Counted from the stretch's first letter, positions 30,330-42,018 are shown. The stretch is 64,000 bases of DNA from an uncultured Alphaproteobacteria bacterium (GCA_902619165.1 CACNDI010000008.1:1-64000); one strand, 5' to 3'. Numbers and translations: made by a program. Notes: generated by a model not told the origin, from the sequence alone.

Positions 30330-30764
30330 TCAACCCATATCATAAAATTTTCTTAACATATTTAAAGCCGTAGGTTTCAAATTATTTGGGTTGGACCAAA
30401 ATTGGTCATCATTAATATTGATGAATCCTGGAACGTCCTCCAGTGCTTCGGTATTTAAGTTCTTCAAACCCATAGACCATGTCGAAAAGTTTCTTTCTTC
30501 AAAACTCCCATCCTCTAAAACTGTTATAGTATGATGTCTAGAATCAGCAGAAATTCTATCCCATGTTGGCGAGATTGATTTTTTTGGTCCCTCGATGATT
30601 TGAAGGAAGTTACCTCTTTTAAACTTTTTATTATACCTATAAATAAGTAATCCTGTGATTTCATGAGCTTCGTTCCATTCTCTTGCTTTTTGTAATAATT
30701 CTTTAAGCTCACTACTGCTTATTTCTGCCTGAGAGAAGCTGTAATAGACGATATATTTCAACAT
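30330..30764 (-). CDS. BLUF domain protein (putative blue-light flavin photoreceptor)
   Basis: ELKELLQKAREWNEAHEITGLLIY, GNFLQIIEGP (conserved Gln), DSRHHTITVL, FSTWSMGL. Confidence 0.85.
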   Translation of the reverse strand: MLKYIVYYSFSQAEISSSELKELLQKAREWNEAHEITGLLIYRYNKKFKRGNFLQIIEGPKKSISPTWDRISADSRHHTITVLEDGSFEERNFSTWSMGLKNLNTEALEDVPGFININDDQFWSNPNNLKPTALNMLRKFYDMG

Positions 30765-30854
30765 TGTATCATTTAATTATTATAGACCTAGTATTGTTAT
30801 GTTAAAGTATAACCAGTAACAAACCAAATTAAGATTATCAGGGAGATAACTCCG

Positions 30855-32057
30855 ATGAGAGAAGCCGTTATAGTATCGACAGCTAGAACCCCTATTGGGA
30901 AAGCATACCGTGGATCGTTCAATAATACTCATGCACAAACTTTAGCAGGGCATGCTATTTCAGAGGCAGTAAAACGAGCAAAAGTAGATCCTAATGAGAT
31001 TGATGATGTGATAGTAGGGGCAGCAGCTCAGCAAGGTACGCAGCAAGGAAACATTGCAAGGCAATCTTTACTTAGAGCTGGGCTTCCTGCAAGTGTACCT
31101 GGAATGTCAATAGACAGACAATGTGCATCGGGGATGATGGCAATAGCTACTGCAGCCAAACAGATAATTGCTGATGGAATGAATATTACCGTGGGGGGTG
31201 GAGTTGAGTCTGTTTCTTTAGTCAGAAATGAAAATTTTAGAATGGATAATGCTAGAGATCCTTGGCTTGAGAATGAAATGCCTGAGCTTTACATGACTAT
31301 GATTGAAACAGCGGAAACAGTAGCAGATCGATATGGAATATCTCGTGAAAGACAAGATGAATACGCGTTACAGTCACAAATGCGAACAGCACATGCCCAA
31401 AGAAATGGGTTTATGGATGATGAAATTGCGCCTCTTAAGGCGACAATGAAATATTACGATAAAGAAAGTAAAACTGCGACTTTTCACGAGGTTAATTTAA
31501 TAAAAGATGAGGGGAACCGACCTGACACAAGTTTGGAGGGCTTAAGCGCGCTCAAACCGGTTTTTAAAGATGGCATTCACATAAGTGAGGGAAGTCACAT
31601 CACTGCAGGGAATGCTTCTCAATTGTCAGACGGAGCATCTGCAAGTATTTTGATGGAGTCAAAAGAAGCTGAGCGGAGGGGGCTAAGCCCTCTGGGAGTT
31701 TATAGAGGTATGGCTGTTGCCGGTTGTGATCCTGATGAAATGGGAATAGGTCCGGTATATGCGGTACCAAAGCTTCTGAAAAATAATGCGTTAAAAATGG
31801 ACGATATTGATCTCTGGGAGCTAAATGAAGCGTTCGCAAGCCAAGTGATTCACTGTAGAGATAGTTTAGGAATTCCAAACGAAATTTTAAATGTAAATGG
31901 AGGAGGGATATCTATCGGCCATCCATTCGGAATGTCAGGTGCTAGACTGGTAGGGCACGCATTAATTGAGGGGAAAAGGCGAAATGCAAAGCTTGTTGTT
32001 TGCACTATGTGTGTTGGAGGAGGTATGGGAGCTGCTGGACTCTTCGAGGTTTTGTAA
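30855..32057 (+). CDS. Acetyl-CoA acyltransferase (thiolase)
   Basis: [13 protein letters not shown] active-site Cys, [29 protein letters not shown]. Confidence 0.93.
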   Translation: MREAVIVSTARTPIGKAYRGSFNNTHAQTLAGHAISEAVKRAKVDPNEIDDVIVGAAAQQGTQQGNIARQSLLRAGLPASVPGMSIDRQCASGMMAIATAAKQIIADGMNITVGGGVESVSLVRNENFRMDNARDPWLENEMPELYMTMIETAETVADRYGISRERQDEYALQSQMRTAHAQRNGFMDDEIAPLKATMKYYDKESKTATFHEVNLIKDEGNRPDTSLEGLSALKPVFKDGIHISEGSHITAGNASQLSDGASASILMESKEAERRGLSPLGVYRGMAVAGCDPDEMGIGPVYAVPKLLKNNALKMDDIDLWELNEAFASQVIHCRDSLGIPNEILNVNGGGISIGHPFGMSGARLVGHALIEGKRRNAKLVVCTMCVGGGMGAAGLFEVL

Positions 32058-32522
32058 TTGCTTAAATTAAAATATCCAAGGGATTTAAAGAAATTTGAGA
32101 ATTATGAGTTGGGCTTTAGTGATTGGTTTTTAATTGATCAGCAACTTATCAATGCCTTTGCACAGCTTTCAGGTGATGATCAGTGGATTCATGTTGATAC
32201 AGGAAGAGCATTAAATGAAATGCCAGATGGAAAAACAATTGCTCACGGGTTATTAAGCCTTTGCATTTCTCCTACGTTGGGAAAAAACAAAATTCATATT
32301 GAGAACCTAAAGCATACTCTAAACTATGGGATTGATAAAGTTAGATTCATTTCTCCAGTAAAAGTTGGGTCATTTATAAGGCTTAAATCGAAGATATTGA
32401 AAGTGATAATACGTGAAGACAATTCCGTTCTTGTCAGAATTGAGAGATTGATGGAAATTAAGGGAATAAAAAAGTTAGCTATGTACGCTGAAACTTTGTC
32501 ATTAATGTATGCCGGTGATTGA
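32058..32522 (+). CDS. MaoC-like dehydratase domain protein
   Basis: INAFAQLSGDDQWIHVD...GKTIAHGLLSLCI hotdog-fold motif; TTG start directly after the thiolase. Confidence 0.85.
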   Translation: MLKLKYPRDLKKFENYELGFSDWFLIDQQLINAFAQLSGDDQWIHVDTGRALNEMPDGKTIAHGLLSLCISPTLGKNKIHIENLKHTLNYGIDKVRFISPVKVGSFIRLKSKILKVIIREDNSVLVRIERLMEIKGIKKLAMYAETLSLMYAGD

Positions 32523-32523
32523 G

Positions 32524-34293
32524 TTAATTGAAAAGGCTTTCAACAAAGCCTACAAGAGATTTTTGCAAACCTTCATTATTTAAATGAAACCTGTCTATTT
32601 CCATTTCCCAATCCATTTCCTTGAAATGATCTTTATTTTCAGTAAACCAAACTTCTGAAGTATATTCTAACTCTTCATCATCACAAATTTTTGCGGTCAC
32701 TAGCCATGATTTAAAGTCAACCTCTTGCAGGTTTTTTATGAGCTCCTTGCACTTGTGACTGTTTCGATCCATAAAATAACCAAATAGAACGGCTCTAGTT
32801 CTATGATCTGTATTTGTTTTCCCCATTGGTATGGGATCTAATTCCAGAGCACTTTCTAGAAGTTCTATTCCCTTTTCTGTTGAACCAGTTCTAGAAAGTA
32901 TTTCTCCATACACCGATAATACTCTCGGATCATTTGGAACCATCTTAAATGACGTTCGAGCATGTCTTTCTCCAGCCTTGAAATCGTGGGTGCTTAAGGC
33001 AACTTCTGCCAGCATTCTATGGACTTCAAAATCATTATCATTTAGCTGTTGAGCTTTCTCTATACACTGCATGGAATTATCCCACCACTCTTTCATATCA
33101 CCTTCTAAATAACCACGACCCATTCCCTGACCAATCGCGCAAGCCTTCCAGGCATATGCCTGCCCATTATTATTGTCAGCCTGAATCGCTTCATTGAATG
33201 AATCTATAGCTTCAAGGCAAGCCTCTTTCTTAAATTTATGGTGCAACACTTTGCCTCTAAGTAATAATTCGTATGAGGTAAGATTCTCAGTTGGTTTACG
33301 ATTAGCTCGTTCGAGACTTGAAATTTCAATTTCGCCCAGAAGTGCTATTGATATTTTTCTCACAATCTCATCTTGCACATCGAAAATGTCTTCTAGGATA
33401 CGATCATACTTATTGTTCCAAAGAGCTTTACCATCACTCGAGTCTGATAATTCTACGGAAATTCTAACTCGCTTACCAGATGTACGAATGCTACCTGAAA
33501 CTGCGTAATCTACTCCAAACTTTTTGCAAAAATCTCGTATGCTGCTAGAAGTATCACGAAATTCGAAACAAGACTGTCTGGATAAGACCTCAAGTTCTCG
33601 TATTCGTGAAAACTCTGTAATTAAATCTTCAACAACACCATCAACTAAATAACCGCTGTCTTCATCATTGTTCATATTATCAAAAGGTAAAACTGCTAAT
33701 TTTGGTTTATAACTTTTAACCGCCTCTTGAGCGTCCTTTTCTTTAAGTGCATCGGTCTTAGAAATTTTTTCGCCAGAGGGAGAGATTCCATATACTTGAA
33801 AGGCCTCGTCAATATTTTTTAAAGATTTTGTCCCAGCATCTTCAATACTAAAATTTATTCTTTTATTAACCTGATCTTGTACTGCTGTTGAAAGTAATAT
33901 TTGTCCCGGAGAACAGGCAGTCTCAAGTCTAGCTGCAATGTTTACGCCGTTACCATAGACATTATCTCCTTCAATTATGACGTCATCGAGATGTATACCA
34001 ACTCTCCAGTCCAGCTGAGATTCTTCAGAAAGCGTATTATTTCTATCATTAATAGCTTTTTGAAAACCTATTGCTGCGTTCACGCATTCAACAGGACTTT
34101 CAAACTCCGCTATTACTGAGTCACCTGCTGTATAAAAAATTCTTCCACCAAATTCCTTTATCTTTGGATCAATTATAGATCTGCAGGCTTTTAGGTTTTC
34201 AAGTGTTAGTTCTTCATTTTCATCCATTCTTTTGCTAAAGCCGACACAATCGGTAGCAAGAATTGTTGTTAATTTACGTTTAACTTTTGACAT
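32524..34293 (-). CDS. Class III adenylate/guanylate cyclase-TolB-like-TPR protein
   Basis: ILATDCVGFSKRM, YTAGDSVIAEF, GVNIAARLE; LAVLPFDNMNNDEDSGYLVDGVVEDLI TolB-like region; TPR-like C-terminus. Confidence 0.92.
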   Translation of the reverse strand: MSKVKRKLTTILATDCVGFSKRMDENEELTLENLKACRSIIDPKIKEFGGRIFYTAGDSVIAEFESPVECVNAAIGFQKAINDRNNTLSEESQLDWRVGIHLDDVIIEGDNVYGNGVNIAARLETACSPGQILLSTAVQDQVNKRINFSIEDAGTKSLKNIDEAFQVYGISPSGEKISKTDALKEKDAQEAVKSYKPKLAVLPFDNMNNDEDSGYLVDGVVEDLITEFSRIRELEVLSRQSCFEFRDTSSSIRDFCKKFGVDYAVSGSIRTSGKRVRISVELSDSSDGKALWNNKYDRILEDIFDVQDEIVRKISIALLGEIEISSLERANRKPTENLTSYELLLRGKVLHHKFKKEACLEAIDSFNEAIQADNNNGQAYAWKACAIGQGMGRGYLEGDMKEWWDNSMQCIEKAQQLNDNDFEVHRMLAEVALSTHDFKAGERHARTSFKMVPNDPRVLSVYGEILSRTGSTEKGIELLESALELDPIPMGKTNTDHRTRAVLFGYFMDRNSHKCKELIKNLQEVDFKSWLVTAKICDDEELEYTSEVWFTENKDHFKEMDWEMEIDRFHLNNEGLQKSLVGFVESLFN

Positions 34294-34388
34294 TTTTTAT
34301 TACAGAAAGCTTTGATTTTAATAGGCAACCAAATGCCCAATTTAAAATTTAGTGTAAAACGAACAAAAGACCAAAAGCTATAAAAAAA

Positions 34389-37262
34389 TTAGTTTCCATC
34401 GCTCATCCCTTGAAAGTCAGACATGGGCGGACACGTACAAATCAGATTTCTATCCCCATGGACGTTATCAATTCTATTTACTGGCGGCCAATACTTATCC
34501 ACACGAAAGGACCCGGGAGGAAAACAAGCTTGCTCTCTAGTATATGGTCTATTCCACTCTCCAACTAGATCTTCAACTGTATGAGGAGCGTTTTTCAAAG
34601 GATTATTATCCGGATCGATACGACCCTCTTCAATATCCTTTGCTTCATGGAAAATCGCTATCATAGCATCACAAAACCTATCAAGTTCTGCTTTGGTTTC
34701 ACTCTCTGTTGGTTCAATCATGAGAGTTCCTGCAACTGGAAAGCTCATGGTTGGTGCATGAAAACCACAATCAACTAATCTCTTTGAAATATCATCAACA
34801 GTAACACCTGTATCTTTAGTTAGGGGTCTAATGTCTACGATACATTCATGTGCAATCCTTCCTTCAGGCCCAGTGTAAAGAATGGGATAAAACTTTCCCA
34901 ATTTTTTTGCAATATAATTGGCATTCAAAATGGCTACTCTTGTAGCTTGCGTGAGCCCTGTTCCGCCCATCATTAAACAGTAAGCCCATGAAATAGTCAA
35001 AATTGAACCTGATCCAAATGGAGCAGCAGCAACAGCTCCTCCATCATTATCCTCAACTGGATTTCCTGGAAGAAATGGAGTTAAATGATCTTTGACCGCT
35101 ATAGGCCCCATTCCTGGCCCACCACCACCATGGGGGATCGCGAAAGTTTTATGAAGATTTAAATGGCTTACATCAGCGCCAATCTCGCCTGGTTTAACTA
35201 ATCCAACCATTGCATTCAGATTTGCACCATCAAGGTAAACCTGACCACCAAATTTATGGGTAATTGCGCAAATTTTTGAAACATTAACTTCAAATACACC
35301 ATGAGTTGAGGGGTAGGTAATCATGCAACATGACAGCCGATCTTTATATTCTTTAGCTTTACTTTCGAAGTCTTTTATATCAACGTCCCCATTATCTGAT
35401 GTATTGACTGGAACAACCTGTAATCCAGCCATCTGTGCTGAAGCCGGATTTGTGCCATGTGCCGACATGGGAATTAAACAAATGTCTCTGTTATTATCTC
35501 CCCGTGATTTATGGTATCGCCCAATTGTGAGCAGTCCAGCATACTCTCCTTGGGCACCCGAATTAGACTGCATCGATATAGAGTCATACCCGGTCACGTC
35601 ACATAACATTTTAGACAAGCTATCTATCATTATGTTATAGCCTAAGGTTTGTTCCTTGGGAGCATATGGGTGGACTTGAGAAAACTCAGGCCAGGACAGC
35701 GGGAGCATTTCTGCAACCGCATTGAGTTTCATGGTACATGAGCCAAGTGGTATCATAGATCTATCAAGAGCTATATCTCTGTCAACAAGGCGGCGCATGT
35801 ATCTTGTCATCTCACTCTCCGCTCTGTTCATATGAAATATAGGATGTGTAAGGAAATCAGTAAGCCTGTATAATTTATTCGGAATTCGATAACCTGAGTT
35901 TAAGTCTTTATCTTTTCGTTTTATACCAAATGATCTCCATACTGCCTCAATTATAGCTGGCCTGGTTCTCTCATCCAATGATATCCCAATTCTAGACTTA
36001 CCTATCTTTCTAAGATTAATTCCTTCACTAATTGCTGATTTGAGGATTACATTTTGCATGGGACCGACGTCTATTGTAATCGTATCAAAAAAGTGTTTTT
36101 GTTCCACGTTGAAACCATGTGCCTCCAATCCCTTGGCTAATCTAACGGTTTTTCTATGAATCCTTTGCGCAATAGCTTTTAATCCATCTGGCCCATGCAT
36201 CACAGCATAAAAAGATGCCATTACCGCTAGAAGGGCTTGTGCCGTACACACGTTGCTTGTAGCCTTTTCACGTCTAATATGTTGCTCTCTTGTTTGTAGA
36301 GCCAATCGATACGCTTTATTACCTTTACTATCTATGGAAACACCTACAATTCTGCCAGGAAGAAAGCGCTTGTAAGTCTCTTTGGTAGCCATATAAGCGG
36401 CATGGGGCCCTCCAAATCCTTGTGGAACACCAAATCTTTGTGTTGATCCCACTGCGATATCGGCCCCCATGGAACCTGGTTCTTTCAGTAAAGTTAACGA
36501 CATTGGGTCTGCTGAAATTGTAACAAGAGCACCAGTTTCGTGCAGTTTATTAGTCACATTTGTAAAGTCTCTGAGCGTGCCAAAAGTTCCAGGATATTGG
36601 AATATCGCTCCAAAGCAATCTTCATAGTTAATGTCTTTATCCGGATCACCAATAATAATATTTATCCCAAGTGGATGTGCTCTTGTCTTCAGGACTTCGA
36701 TATTTTGTGGGTGGCATTCTTGGTCAACAAAGAAATTGATGGACTTGTTTTTAGTTATCCTTTTTGCCATAGTCATCGCCTCTGCACATGCAGTGGCTTC
36801 ATCAAGTAAAGAGGCGTTCGCTATTTCTAGTCCAGTTAGATCACTGATCATTGTTTGAAAATTAAGAAGAGCTTCCAAACGTCCTTGGGAAATTTCTGGC
36901 TGGTAAGGGGTATAGGAAGTGTACCAGGCAGGATTTTCTAAAACATTTCTTTGAATTGCAGGGGGTGTTATAGTTCCGTGATACCCTTGACCGATTAAGC
37001 TCATCATTTTTTTATTTTTTAACGCTGTTTCTCTAAGATGGAAAAGCATCTCTCGTTCAGATTTTGGCTTATCCCAATCAAGTAATTTTTTTTGTCTTAT
37101 GGATGGAGGAATTGTTTGATCAATTAACTGATCAATACTATTCAGACCAAGAAGCTTAAGCATTTTTTCCATCTCTTGAGGCGATGGACCTATGTGCCTC
37201 CTATTAGCAAAATCGTAAGGTAGATACTCTGTTGGCTCAAAATTATTATTTTCAAAATTCAT
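34389..37262 (-). CDS. gcvP: Glycine dehydrogenase (decarboxylating), P protein
   Basis: 957 aa; [36 protein letters not shown]-lysine region. Confidence 0.97.
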   Translation of the reverse strand: MNFENNNFEPTEYLPYDFANRRHIGPSPQEMEKMLKLLGLNSIDQLIDQTIPPSIRQKKLLDWDKPKSEREMLFHLRETALKNKKMMSLIGQGYHGTITPPAIQRNVLENPAWYTSYTPYQPEISQGRLEALLNFQTMISDLTGLEIANASLLDEATACAEAMTMAKRITKNKSINFFVDQECHPQNIEVLKTRAHPLGINIIIGDPDKDINYEDCFGAIFQYPGTFGTLRDFTNVTNKLHETGALVTISADPMSLTLLKEPGSMGADIAVGSTQRFGVPQGFGGPHAAYMATKETYKRFLPGRIVGVSIDSKGNKAYRLALQTREQHIRREKATSNVCTAQALLAVMASFYAVMHGPDGLKAIAQRIHRKTVRLAKGLEAHGFNVEQKHFFDTITIDVGPMQNVILKSAISEGINLRKIGKSRIGISLDERTRPAIIEAVWRSFGIKRKDKDLNSGYRIPNKLYRLTDFLTHPIFHMNRAESEMTRYMRRLVDRDIALDRSMIPLGSCTMKLNAVAEMLPLSWPEFSQVHPYAPKEQTLGYNIMIDSLSKMLCDVTGYDSISMQSNSGAQGEYAGLLTIGRYHKSRGDNNRDICLIPMSAHGTNPASAQMAGLQVVPVNTSDNGDVDIKDFESKAKEYKDRLSCCMITYPSTHGVFEVNVSKICAITHKFGGQVYLDGANLNAMVGLVKPGEIGADVSHLNLHKTFAIPHGGGGPGMGPIAVKDHLTPFLPGNPVEDNDGGAVAAAPFGSGSILTISWAYCLMMGGTGLTQATRVAILNANYIAKKLGKFYPILYTGPEGRIAHECIVDIRPLTKDTGVTVDDISKRLVDCGFHAPTMSFPVAGTLMIEPTESETKAELDRFCDAMIAIFHEAKDIEEGRIDPDNNPLKNAPHTVEDLVGEWNRPYTREQACFPPGSFRVDKYWPPVNRIDNVHGDRNLICTCPPMSDFQGMSDGN

Positions 37263-37282
37263 TTTTTCCCCCTAAAATTAAG

Positions 37283-37642
37283 TTATTCGATATATTTCTT
37301 GTATTCGTCTTCACTCATTAGACCATCAAGCTCTCCTTGATTTTTTAAGGACATTTTGAAAAACCAAGCTTCGCCTGTTGGATCGTTGTTAACCATAGAT
37401 GGGTCATCCACTATTGCGTTATTGATATCAGTAATTTCTCCATCAAGAGGTGCCAGGATATCCGATGCTGCCTTTACACTTTCTATAACAACTATTTCTT
37501 GCCCTTTGGTAACTGAAGTTCCTACATCTGGTAGTTCAATGAATACAATATCTCCCAATTGTTCCGCGGCATACTCTGTGATGCCAACCTTGACCATATC
37601 TCCGTCAGACTCAAGCCATTCATGCTCTTCTGTGAATTTCAT
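37283..37642 (-). CDS. gcvH: Glycine cleavage system H protein
   Basis: FTEEHEWL..., GQEIVVIESVKAASDILAPLDGEI lipoyl-lysine motif. Confidence 0.97.
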   Translation of the reverse strand: MKFTEEHEWLESDGDMVKVGITEYAAEQLGDIVFIELPDVGTSVTKGQEIVVIESVKAASDILAPLDGEITDINNAIVDDPSMVNNDPTGEAWFFKMSLKNQGELDGLMSEDEYKKYIE

Positions 37643-37656
37643 ACTATTATCTCCTC

Positions 37657-38790
37657 TTAATTTCTTTTAAAATTGGTTGGTACGAACGGTAATTTTGTAA
37701 GTGTTACAGAAAAGAACTTGTTTCTTACTTCACCAAAAATTGGTTCATCAACATTGAATTTATTATGGTTCAAATACCCCATTGAAATCGGCCTTTCAAG
37801 AGATGGTGAGTAGCCGCCAGATGTGATCACACCAATTTCATTCTTTCCACTATCATCACTAAACAGTTTAGTCCCAGATCTTAGTGGAGCTCTCCCATCG
37901 GGAAAAAAAGCCTCTCTCTTGAAATAAGGTTGTTCCTCAATTTGGTTCAAAATCTTTTCTTGCCCCACAAAACCACCTTCTCGCTCCCCTCCAGTCCGTC
38001 TAACTTTTTGGATAGCCCATTTTAAACCGGCCTCAATAGGAGTAATTGTTTCGTTTAAGTCCTGCCCATATAGGCAAAGCCCACATTCCAGTCTGAGGGT
38101 ATCTCTGGCTCCCAATCCAATCGGTTCAATACCATCTTGGTCGAGAATGTTTTTACAGAAAACTTCACATAGACTGTTAGGTAGTGATATTTCAAATCCA
38201 TCTTGTCCAGTATAGCCAGACCTTGAAACCCATAGTATCTCTCCTTTATACGAAAAGTTATTCACATCAAGATACTTTAAGGAACTTAATTCTCCGATAA
38301 GGTTGGATAAAATCTTTTCTGATTGAGGACCTTGAATAGCAATAAGTGCTCTTGTCTTAATTAAGTCAACATCGATTTCTCTAGAAATATTTTCTCTAAG
38401 ATATTTAAAATCAATTTCCTTTCTCAAAGCATTTATAACAACAAAATAGTGATCGCCTCTATTTGATATCATCAGGTCGTCTATGATTCCTCCCTCTTTA
38501 TTTGGTAAAAACCCATACCTCTGCCTGTCTTCACTAAGACCTAATACATCAATGGGAAGAAGTTTTTCCAATTCAGAGGCAATGAATTTCATAGAATGTG
38601 TATTAGACGAAATGACTAGCTGCCCCATATGACTAACATCAAAAAGGCCTGCAGACTTTCTGCAATATAAGTGCTCTTTCATAATTCCTAAAGGGTAATT
38701 AACAGGCATTTCATATCCAGCGAAAGGTATCGCTTTAGCACCGAGAGATCGATGAAGATCGTATAAAGCTGTCTTTTTAAGCTCTGTCAA
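37657..38790 (-). CDS. gcvT: Glycine cleavage system T protein (aminomethyltransferase)
   Basis: LFDVSHMGQL, GYTGQDGFEI, GARDTLRLECGLCLYGQDL; operon with gcvH/gcvP and riboswitch. Confidence 0.95.
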   Translation of the reverse strand: MTELKKTALYDLHRSLGAKAIPFAGYEMPVNYPLGIMKEHLYCRKSAGLFDVSHMGQLVISSNTHSMKFIASELEKLLPIDVLGLSEDRQRYGFLPNKEGGIIDDLMISNRGDHYFVVINALRKEIDFKYLRENISREIDVDLIKTRALIAIQGPQSEKILSNLIGELSSLKYLDVNNFSYKGEILWVSRSGYTGQDGFEISLPNSLCEVFCKNILDQDGIEPIGLGARDTLRLECGLCLYGQDLNETITPIEAGLKWAIQKVRRTGGEREGGFVGQEKILNQIEEQPYFKREAFFPDGRAPLRSGTKLFSDDSGKNEIGVITSGGYSPSLERPISMGYLNHNKFNVDEPIFGEVRNKFFSVTLTKLPFVPTNFKRN

Positions 38791-38865
38791 AACTTAACCT
38801 TCTTATTCCGGTATTATATGATTTTACCGGCATTCGTTAAAGATGTGTGTAAGTACACATCCAAG

Positions 38866-39018
38866 AATGCCCCCTCTGTTCCTTTGCCTGAGATCGTTAT
38901 CCCTTCGGCGGACTATTTAAAGTCGCTCTCCAGAGTGTTCAGTCTATACCGGTCCTTTTTGCCTGAGAGTTTCCGGGGCGGTTGCTCCTTCGGCAACTAT
39001 TGCTAGTTTCTCCCGATA
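38866..39018 (-). ncRNA. Tandem glycine riboswitch upstream of gcvTHP
   Basis: Minus strand reads CGGGAGAAAC...GCCGAAGGAGCAACCGCCCCGGAAACTCTCAGGCAAAAAGGACCG...CTCTGGAGAGCG...CGCCGAAGGGATAACGATCTCAGGCAAAGGAACAGAGGGGG: two aptamers, each with CTCAGGCAAA. Confidence 0.95.
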
Positions 39019-39092
39019 CATCATTAAAGATATTATAAAAGCTTTAAACTTTCAAGAATTTTGGTCACGTAGATATCCAATGAAAAATAAAA

Positions 39093-39968
39093 CTATTCAG
39101 AAACGTCAAGTTTGTCCTGCGTTTTTAATTCAAAATCCGACGCGTCATGTCTTTCATGCAACTGAAATTTTGGGTTTCCTGCTATACGATTAACCATCCG
39201 TGCTTTACTCGCTGTTGGTCTTTGATCTATTTTTTCAGCCCAAGCAACGACATTTTTATATGAAGACACATCCAAAAAGTTACCAGCGCTATATAATCGA
39301 CCAAGCACGAGCTGTCCGTACCATGGCCAAGATGCTATATCAGCAATAGTAAATTTTTCACAAGCTAAGTATTCAGTTTGAGTTAATCTTTGGTCCAATA
39401 CGTCCAACTGGCGTTTGGTTTCCATCGCATATCTGTCTATTGGATATTGAAATTTTTCAGGCGCATAGGAATAAAAATGCCCAAAGCCGCCCCCCAAATA
39501 AGGCGTGCTTCCCATTTGCCAAAATAACCAGGAAAGGCATTCAGTACGCTTGTTTGGCTCTGTTGGCAAAAACTCTGAAAATTTTTCGGCTAAGTATAAG
39601 AGAATAGCACCGGACTCAAAAACTCGTTGTTCTTTTCCATTTGACTGATCTAGTAACGCCGGAATTTTTGAATTGGGGTTTATTTCTACAAAACCAGATG
39701 AAAACTGCTCACCTTTATTTATTCGGCAAAGCCACGCGTCGTACTCTGCGCCTTCATGCCCCAAAGCTAGTAGCTCCTCTAACATCAATGTTATTTTTAC
39801 TCCATTTGGCGTTCCCTGAGAGTATAATTGCAATGGATGCTTTCCTCTGGGAAGCTTCTGGTCATAAGCAGAGCCAGCCGTGGGTTTGTTTATGCTTTCA
39901 AATGCCCCCCCACTAGGCTTATCCCATTCCCAAACCTCAGGTGGAATATATGTGCTTTCTTTATTCAT
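39093..39968 (-). CDS. yghU: Glutathione S-transferase / disulfide-bond oxidoreductase, YghU-like
   Basis: LPRGKHPLQLYSQGTPNGVKITLMLEELLALG, EINPNSKIPALLD. Confidence 0.85.
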   Translation of the reverse strand: MNKESTYIPPEVWEWDKPSGGAFESINKPTAGSAYDQKLPRGKHPLQLYSQGTPNGVKITLMLEELLALGHEGAEYDAWLCRINKGEQFSSGFVEINPNSKIPALLDQSNGKEQRVFESGAILLYLAEKFSEFLPTEPNKRTECLSWLFWQMGSTPYLGGGFGHFYSYAPEKFQYPIDRYAMETKRQLDVLDQRLTQTEYLACEKFTIADIASWPWYGQLVLGRLYSAGNFLDVSSYKNVVAWAEKIDQRPTASKARMVNRIAGNPKFQLHERHDASDFELKTQDKLDVSE

Positions 39969-40076
39969 TTTGATGCCCTTTATGATCCCATAAAAAAATT
40001 AACCTTTTAACAAAAGTGATATGCAAAAGTAATTATTCAATATCCCGTTTTGAGTAAATCGTGATAGTAAACTATC

Positions 40077-41279
40077 ATGCTTTCACGCTTTCGAAACAAA
40101 AAAATTCCTGATATATATCTTTTTATTAGCCATTTTTTAGACCACTTCATAATTCTTGTCTTTGCCAAGGCAGCTTATGATGCAGGGCGGGACATAGGGC
40201 TCACCTATGGTGAAACTATAAAGCTAGCAACATTGGGATTTATTCTGTTTGGTATTGCATCACCAATAGCAGCCAGAGTAGCTGACATTTTTTCAAGATC
40301 TATTACAATGGTAGTATTTCATTTTGGGATAGGCATTTCGTCGATCCTGATAAGTTTTTCTTACACATCACTCCATTTGGTATTAGGCTTGTCCAGCTTG
40401 GGTTTTTTTGCTGCTATTTTTCATCCGGTCGGAATAGCAATGCTATTGGAAACAAAAGAGCGCGTCGGTCTACGCCTCGGTGTCAATGGCTTATTCGGAA
40501 ATATGGGCGTAGCTAGTGCTCCATTAATTACAGGCATTATTATTTTTTATAGTGATTGGAAAATGGCTTTCTTGATATCTGGAATAATATGCATAATTTA
40601 CGGAATACTTTTTGCGCGTGCTCTCAAACCTATGGAGTCGCAAAATGGAGGATCCCCTAAAATAAAGTCTGAAAAGTTTTCTCATGGCTGGAGGCAAGCT
40701 CTTTTAGCCTTAGCAATTAGTACCACCTTTGGAGGTTTCGTTTTTACAGCGGTAACTTTCCTCGTTCCTCGGTATTTGGAGCTTTATATGGAAAACCTTA
40801 TGCTTTCTGTTGCGATGACTGGACTACTTGCTTCTTTTGTCTATGCAATATCTTCTTTTTCACAGGTTGTTGTTGGATGGTTTATTGATCGTATATCGCC
40901 GAAAATAGTTTTATTTATCGTCTCAATTGGTCAGATAATCTTTATATATTTGGCGTCTCAATTCGACGGTTACAAGCTATTATTCTTTATGACGTTAGCG
41001 GTCTGTTTTGTTTTTGGCCAAATTCCAATTATTGATGCTGTTATGGTACGGTATGTTCCTGATGGTTGGAGGAATCGCGTTCTCAGCATGAAGTTTGTTC
41101 TTAATCTTGGAGTTGGCGCTACTGTTCTACCAACATGTAGTTTTATGTTGGACAAGGGATATAAGTTGTCGGAGCTTTTTAGTTTTTTAAGTTTGTTTTC
41201 TGTTATTATTGTTCTGGCATCTATTTTATTACCGTCACAAAGTTCTACTCGTGCTGGGAGGATGATTTTAAGGAAATAA
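40077..41279 (+). CDS. MFS transporter
   Basis: 400 aa, about 12 hydrophobic segments; MFS-like layout. Confidence 0.85.
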   Translation: MLSRFRNKKIPDIYLFISHFLDHFIILVFAKAAYDAGRDIGLTYGETIKLATLGFILFGIASPIAARVADIFSRSITMVVFHFGIGISSILISFSYTSLHLVLGLSSLGFFAAIFHPVGIAMLLETKERVGLRLGVNGLFGNMGVASAPLITGIIIFYSDWKMAFLISGIICIIYGILFARALKPMESQNGGSPKIKSEKFSHGWRQALLALAISTTFGGFVFTAVTFLVPRYLELYMENLMLSVAMTGLLASFVYAISSFSQVVVGWFIDRISPKIVLFIVSIGQIIFIYLASQFDGYKLLFFMTLAVCFVFGQIPIIDAVMVRYVPDGWRNRVLSMKFVLNLGVGATVLPTCSFMLDKGYKLSELFSFLSLFSVIIVLASILLPSQSSTRAGRMILRK

Positions 41280-41365
41280 TAAAGTTGTTGGGCTATTTTC
41301 TTTTGTCCAAATGCTATACTTTGATGTAACTTTCTGTAACAAAAATAAAAAATTGTGAGACATAT

Positions 41366-41977
41366 ATGAATGACTTTAGGAACAGAGATTTTTTTCATGA
41401 GGGAATGAGAGAGTTTCAGGATCTATTTGACGGACGCAGAACAGCTGAAGCCATCGAAACAAACAGAAAGCACTATGAGTTTTGGGATGATGAAAAAGAA
41501 TTTATAAAAAATGCGCAATTCTTCTTTATAGCGAGCTCTTGGAAAGAATATATTGATTGTAATATAAAATCAGGGGATCCGGGATTTGTGAAGATACTTG
41601 AGGGAGGAGTAATTGAATATCCAGAATATGATGGGAATTCCATGTATCGGACAGCTGGTAATATCATAAAAAATCCAAATGTTGCGTTATTATTCGTAAA
41701 TTTTGACGGAAAAAGTCGCCGTATAAGGATTAATGGACAGGCGAGTATTCATAGGGATAGAAAATCCTTGGAAAAACACCATGGTGCTAAGTTTGTTGTG
41801 CGAATAAAATGCGAAATTTATCCAAATTGCCCGCGATACGTACCAAATTTAAAAGAGAGTAAACCATCCCCGCATATTCCTAGAAAAGGAAAGGGAGTAC
41901 CTCCGCCACCAGAGTGGAAACAAAGGGATTATATTCGAGATATATTACCTAAGGGCGATCCACATAGGAAAAAGTGA
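41366..41977 (+). CDS. Pyridoxamine 5'-phosphate oxidase family protein
   Basis: FFFIASSWKEYIDCNIKSGDPGFVKIL, GNSMYRTAGNIIKNPNVALLFVNF. Confidence 0.8.
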   Translation: MNDFRNRDFFHEGMREFQDLFDGRRTAEAIETNRKHYEFWDDEKEFIKNAQFFFIASSWKEYIDCNIKSGDPGFVKILEGGVIEYPEYDGNSMYRTAGNIIKNPNVALLFVNFDGKSRRIRINGQASIHRDRKSLEKHHGAKFVVRIKCEIYPNCPRYVPNLKESKPSPHIPRKGKGVPPPPEWKQRDYIRDILPKGDPHRKK

Positions 41978-42018
41978 ATTACGGATACTCTATCAGAATA
42001 AGAAAGGAAATAGATTAA

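Noticed and set aside
37657-38790. GcvT-family protein as DMSP demethylase (DmdA)
   Set aside because: Located in a gcvT-gcvH-gcvP operon behind a glycine riboswitch, so the GcvT assignment is the simpler one.
38818-39006. 62-aa plus-strand ORF
   Set aside because: Lies entirely over the glycine riboswitch and its downstream platform on the opposite strand; no protein family resemblance.
40970-41398. 142-aa minus-strand ORF
   Set aside because: Mostly antisense to the MFS transporter 3' end; no coding signature.
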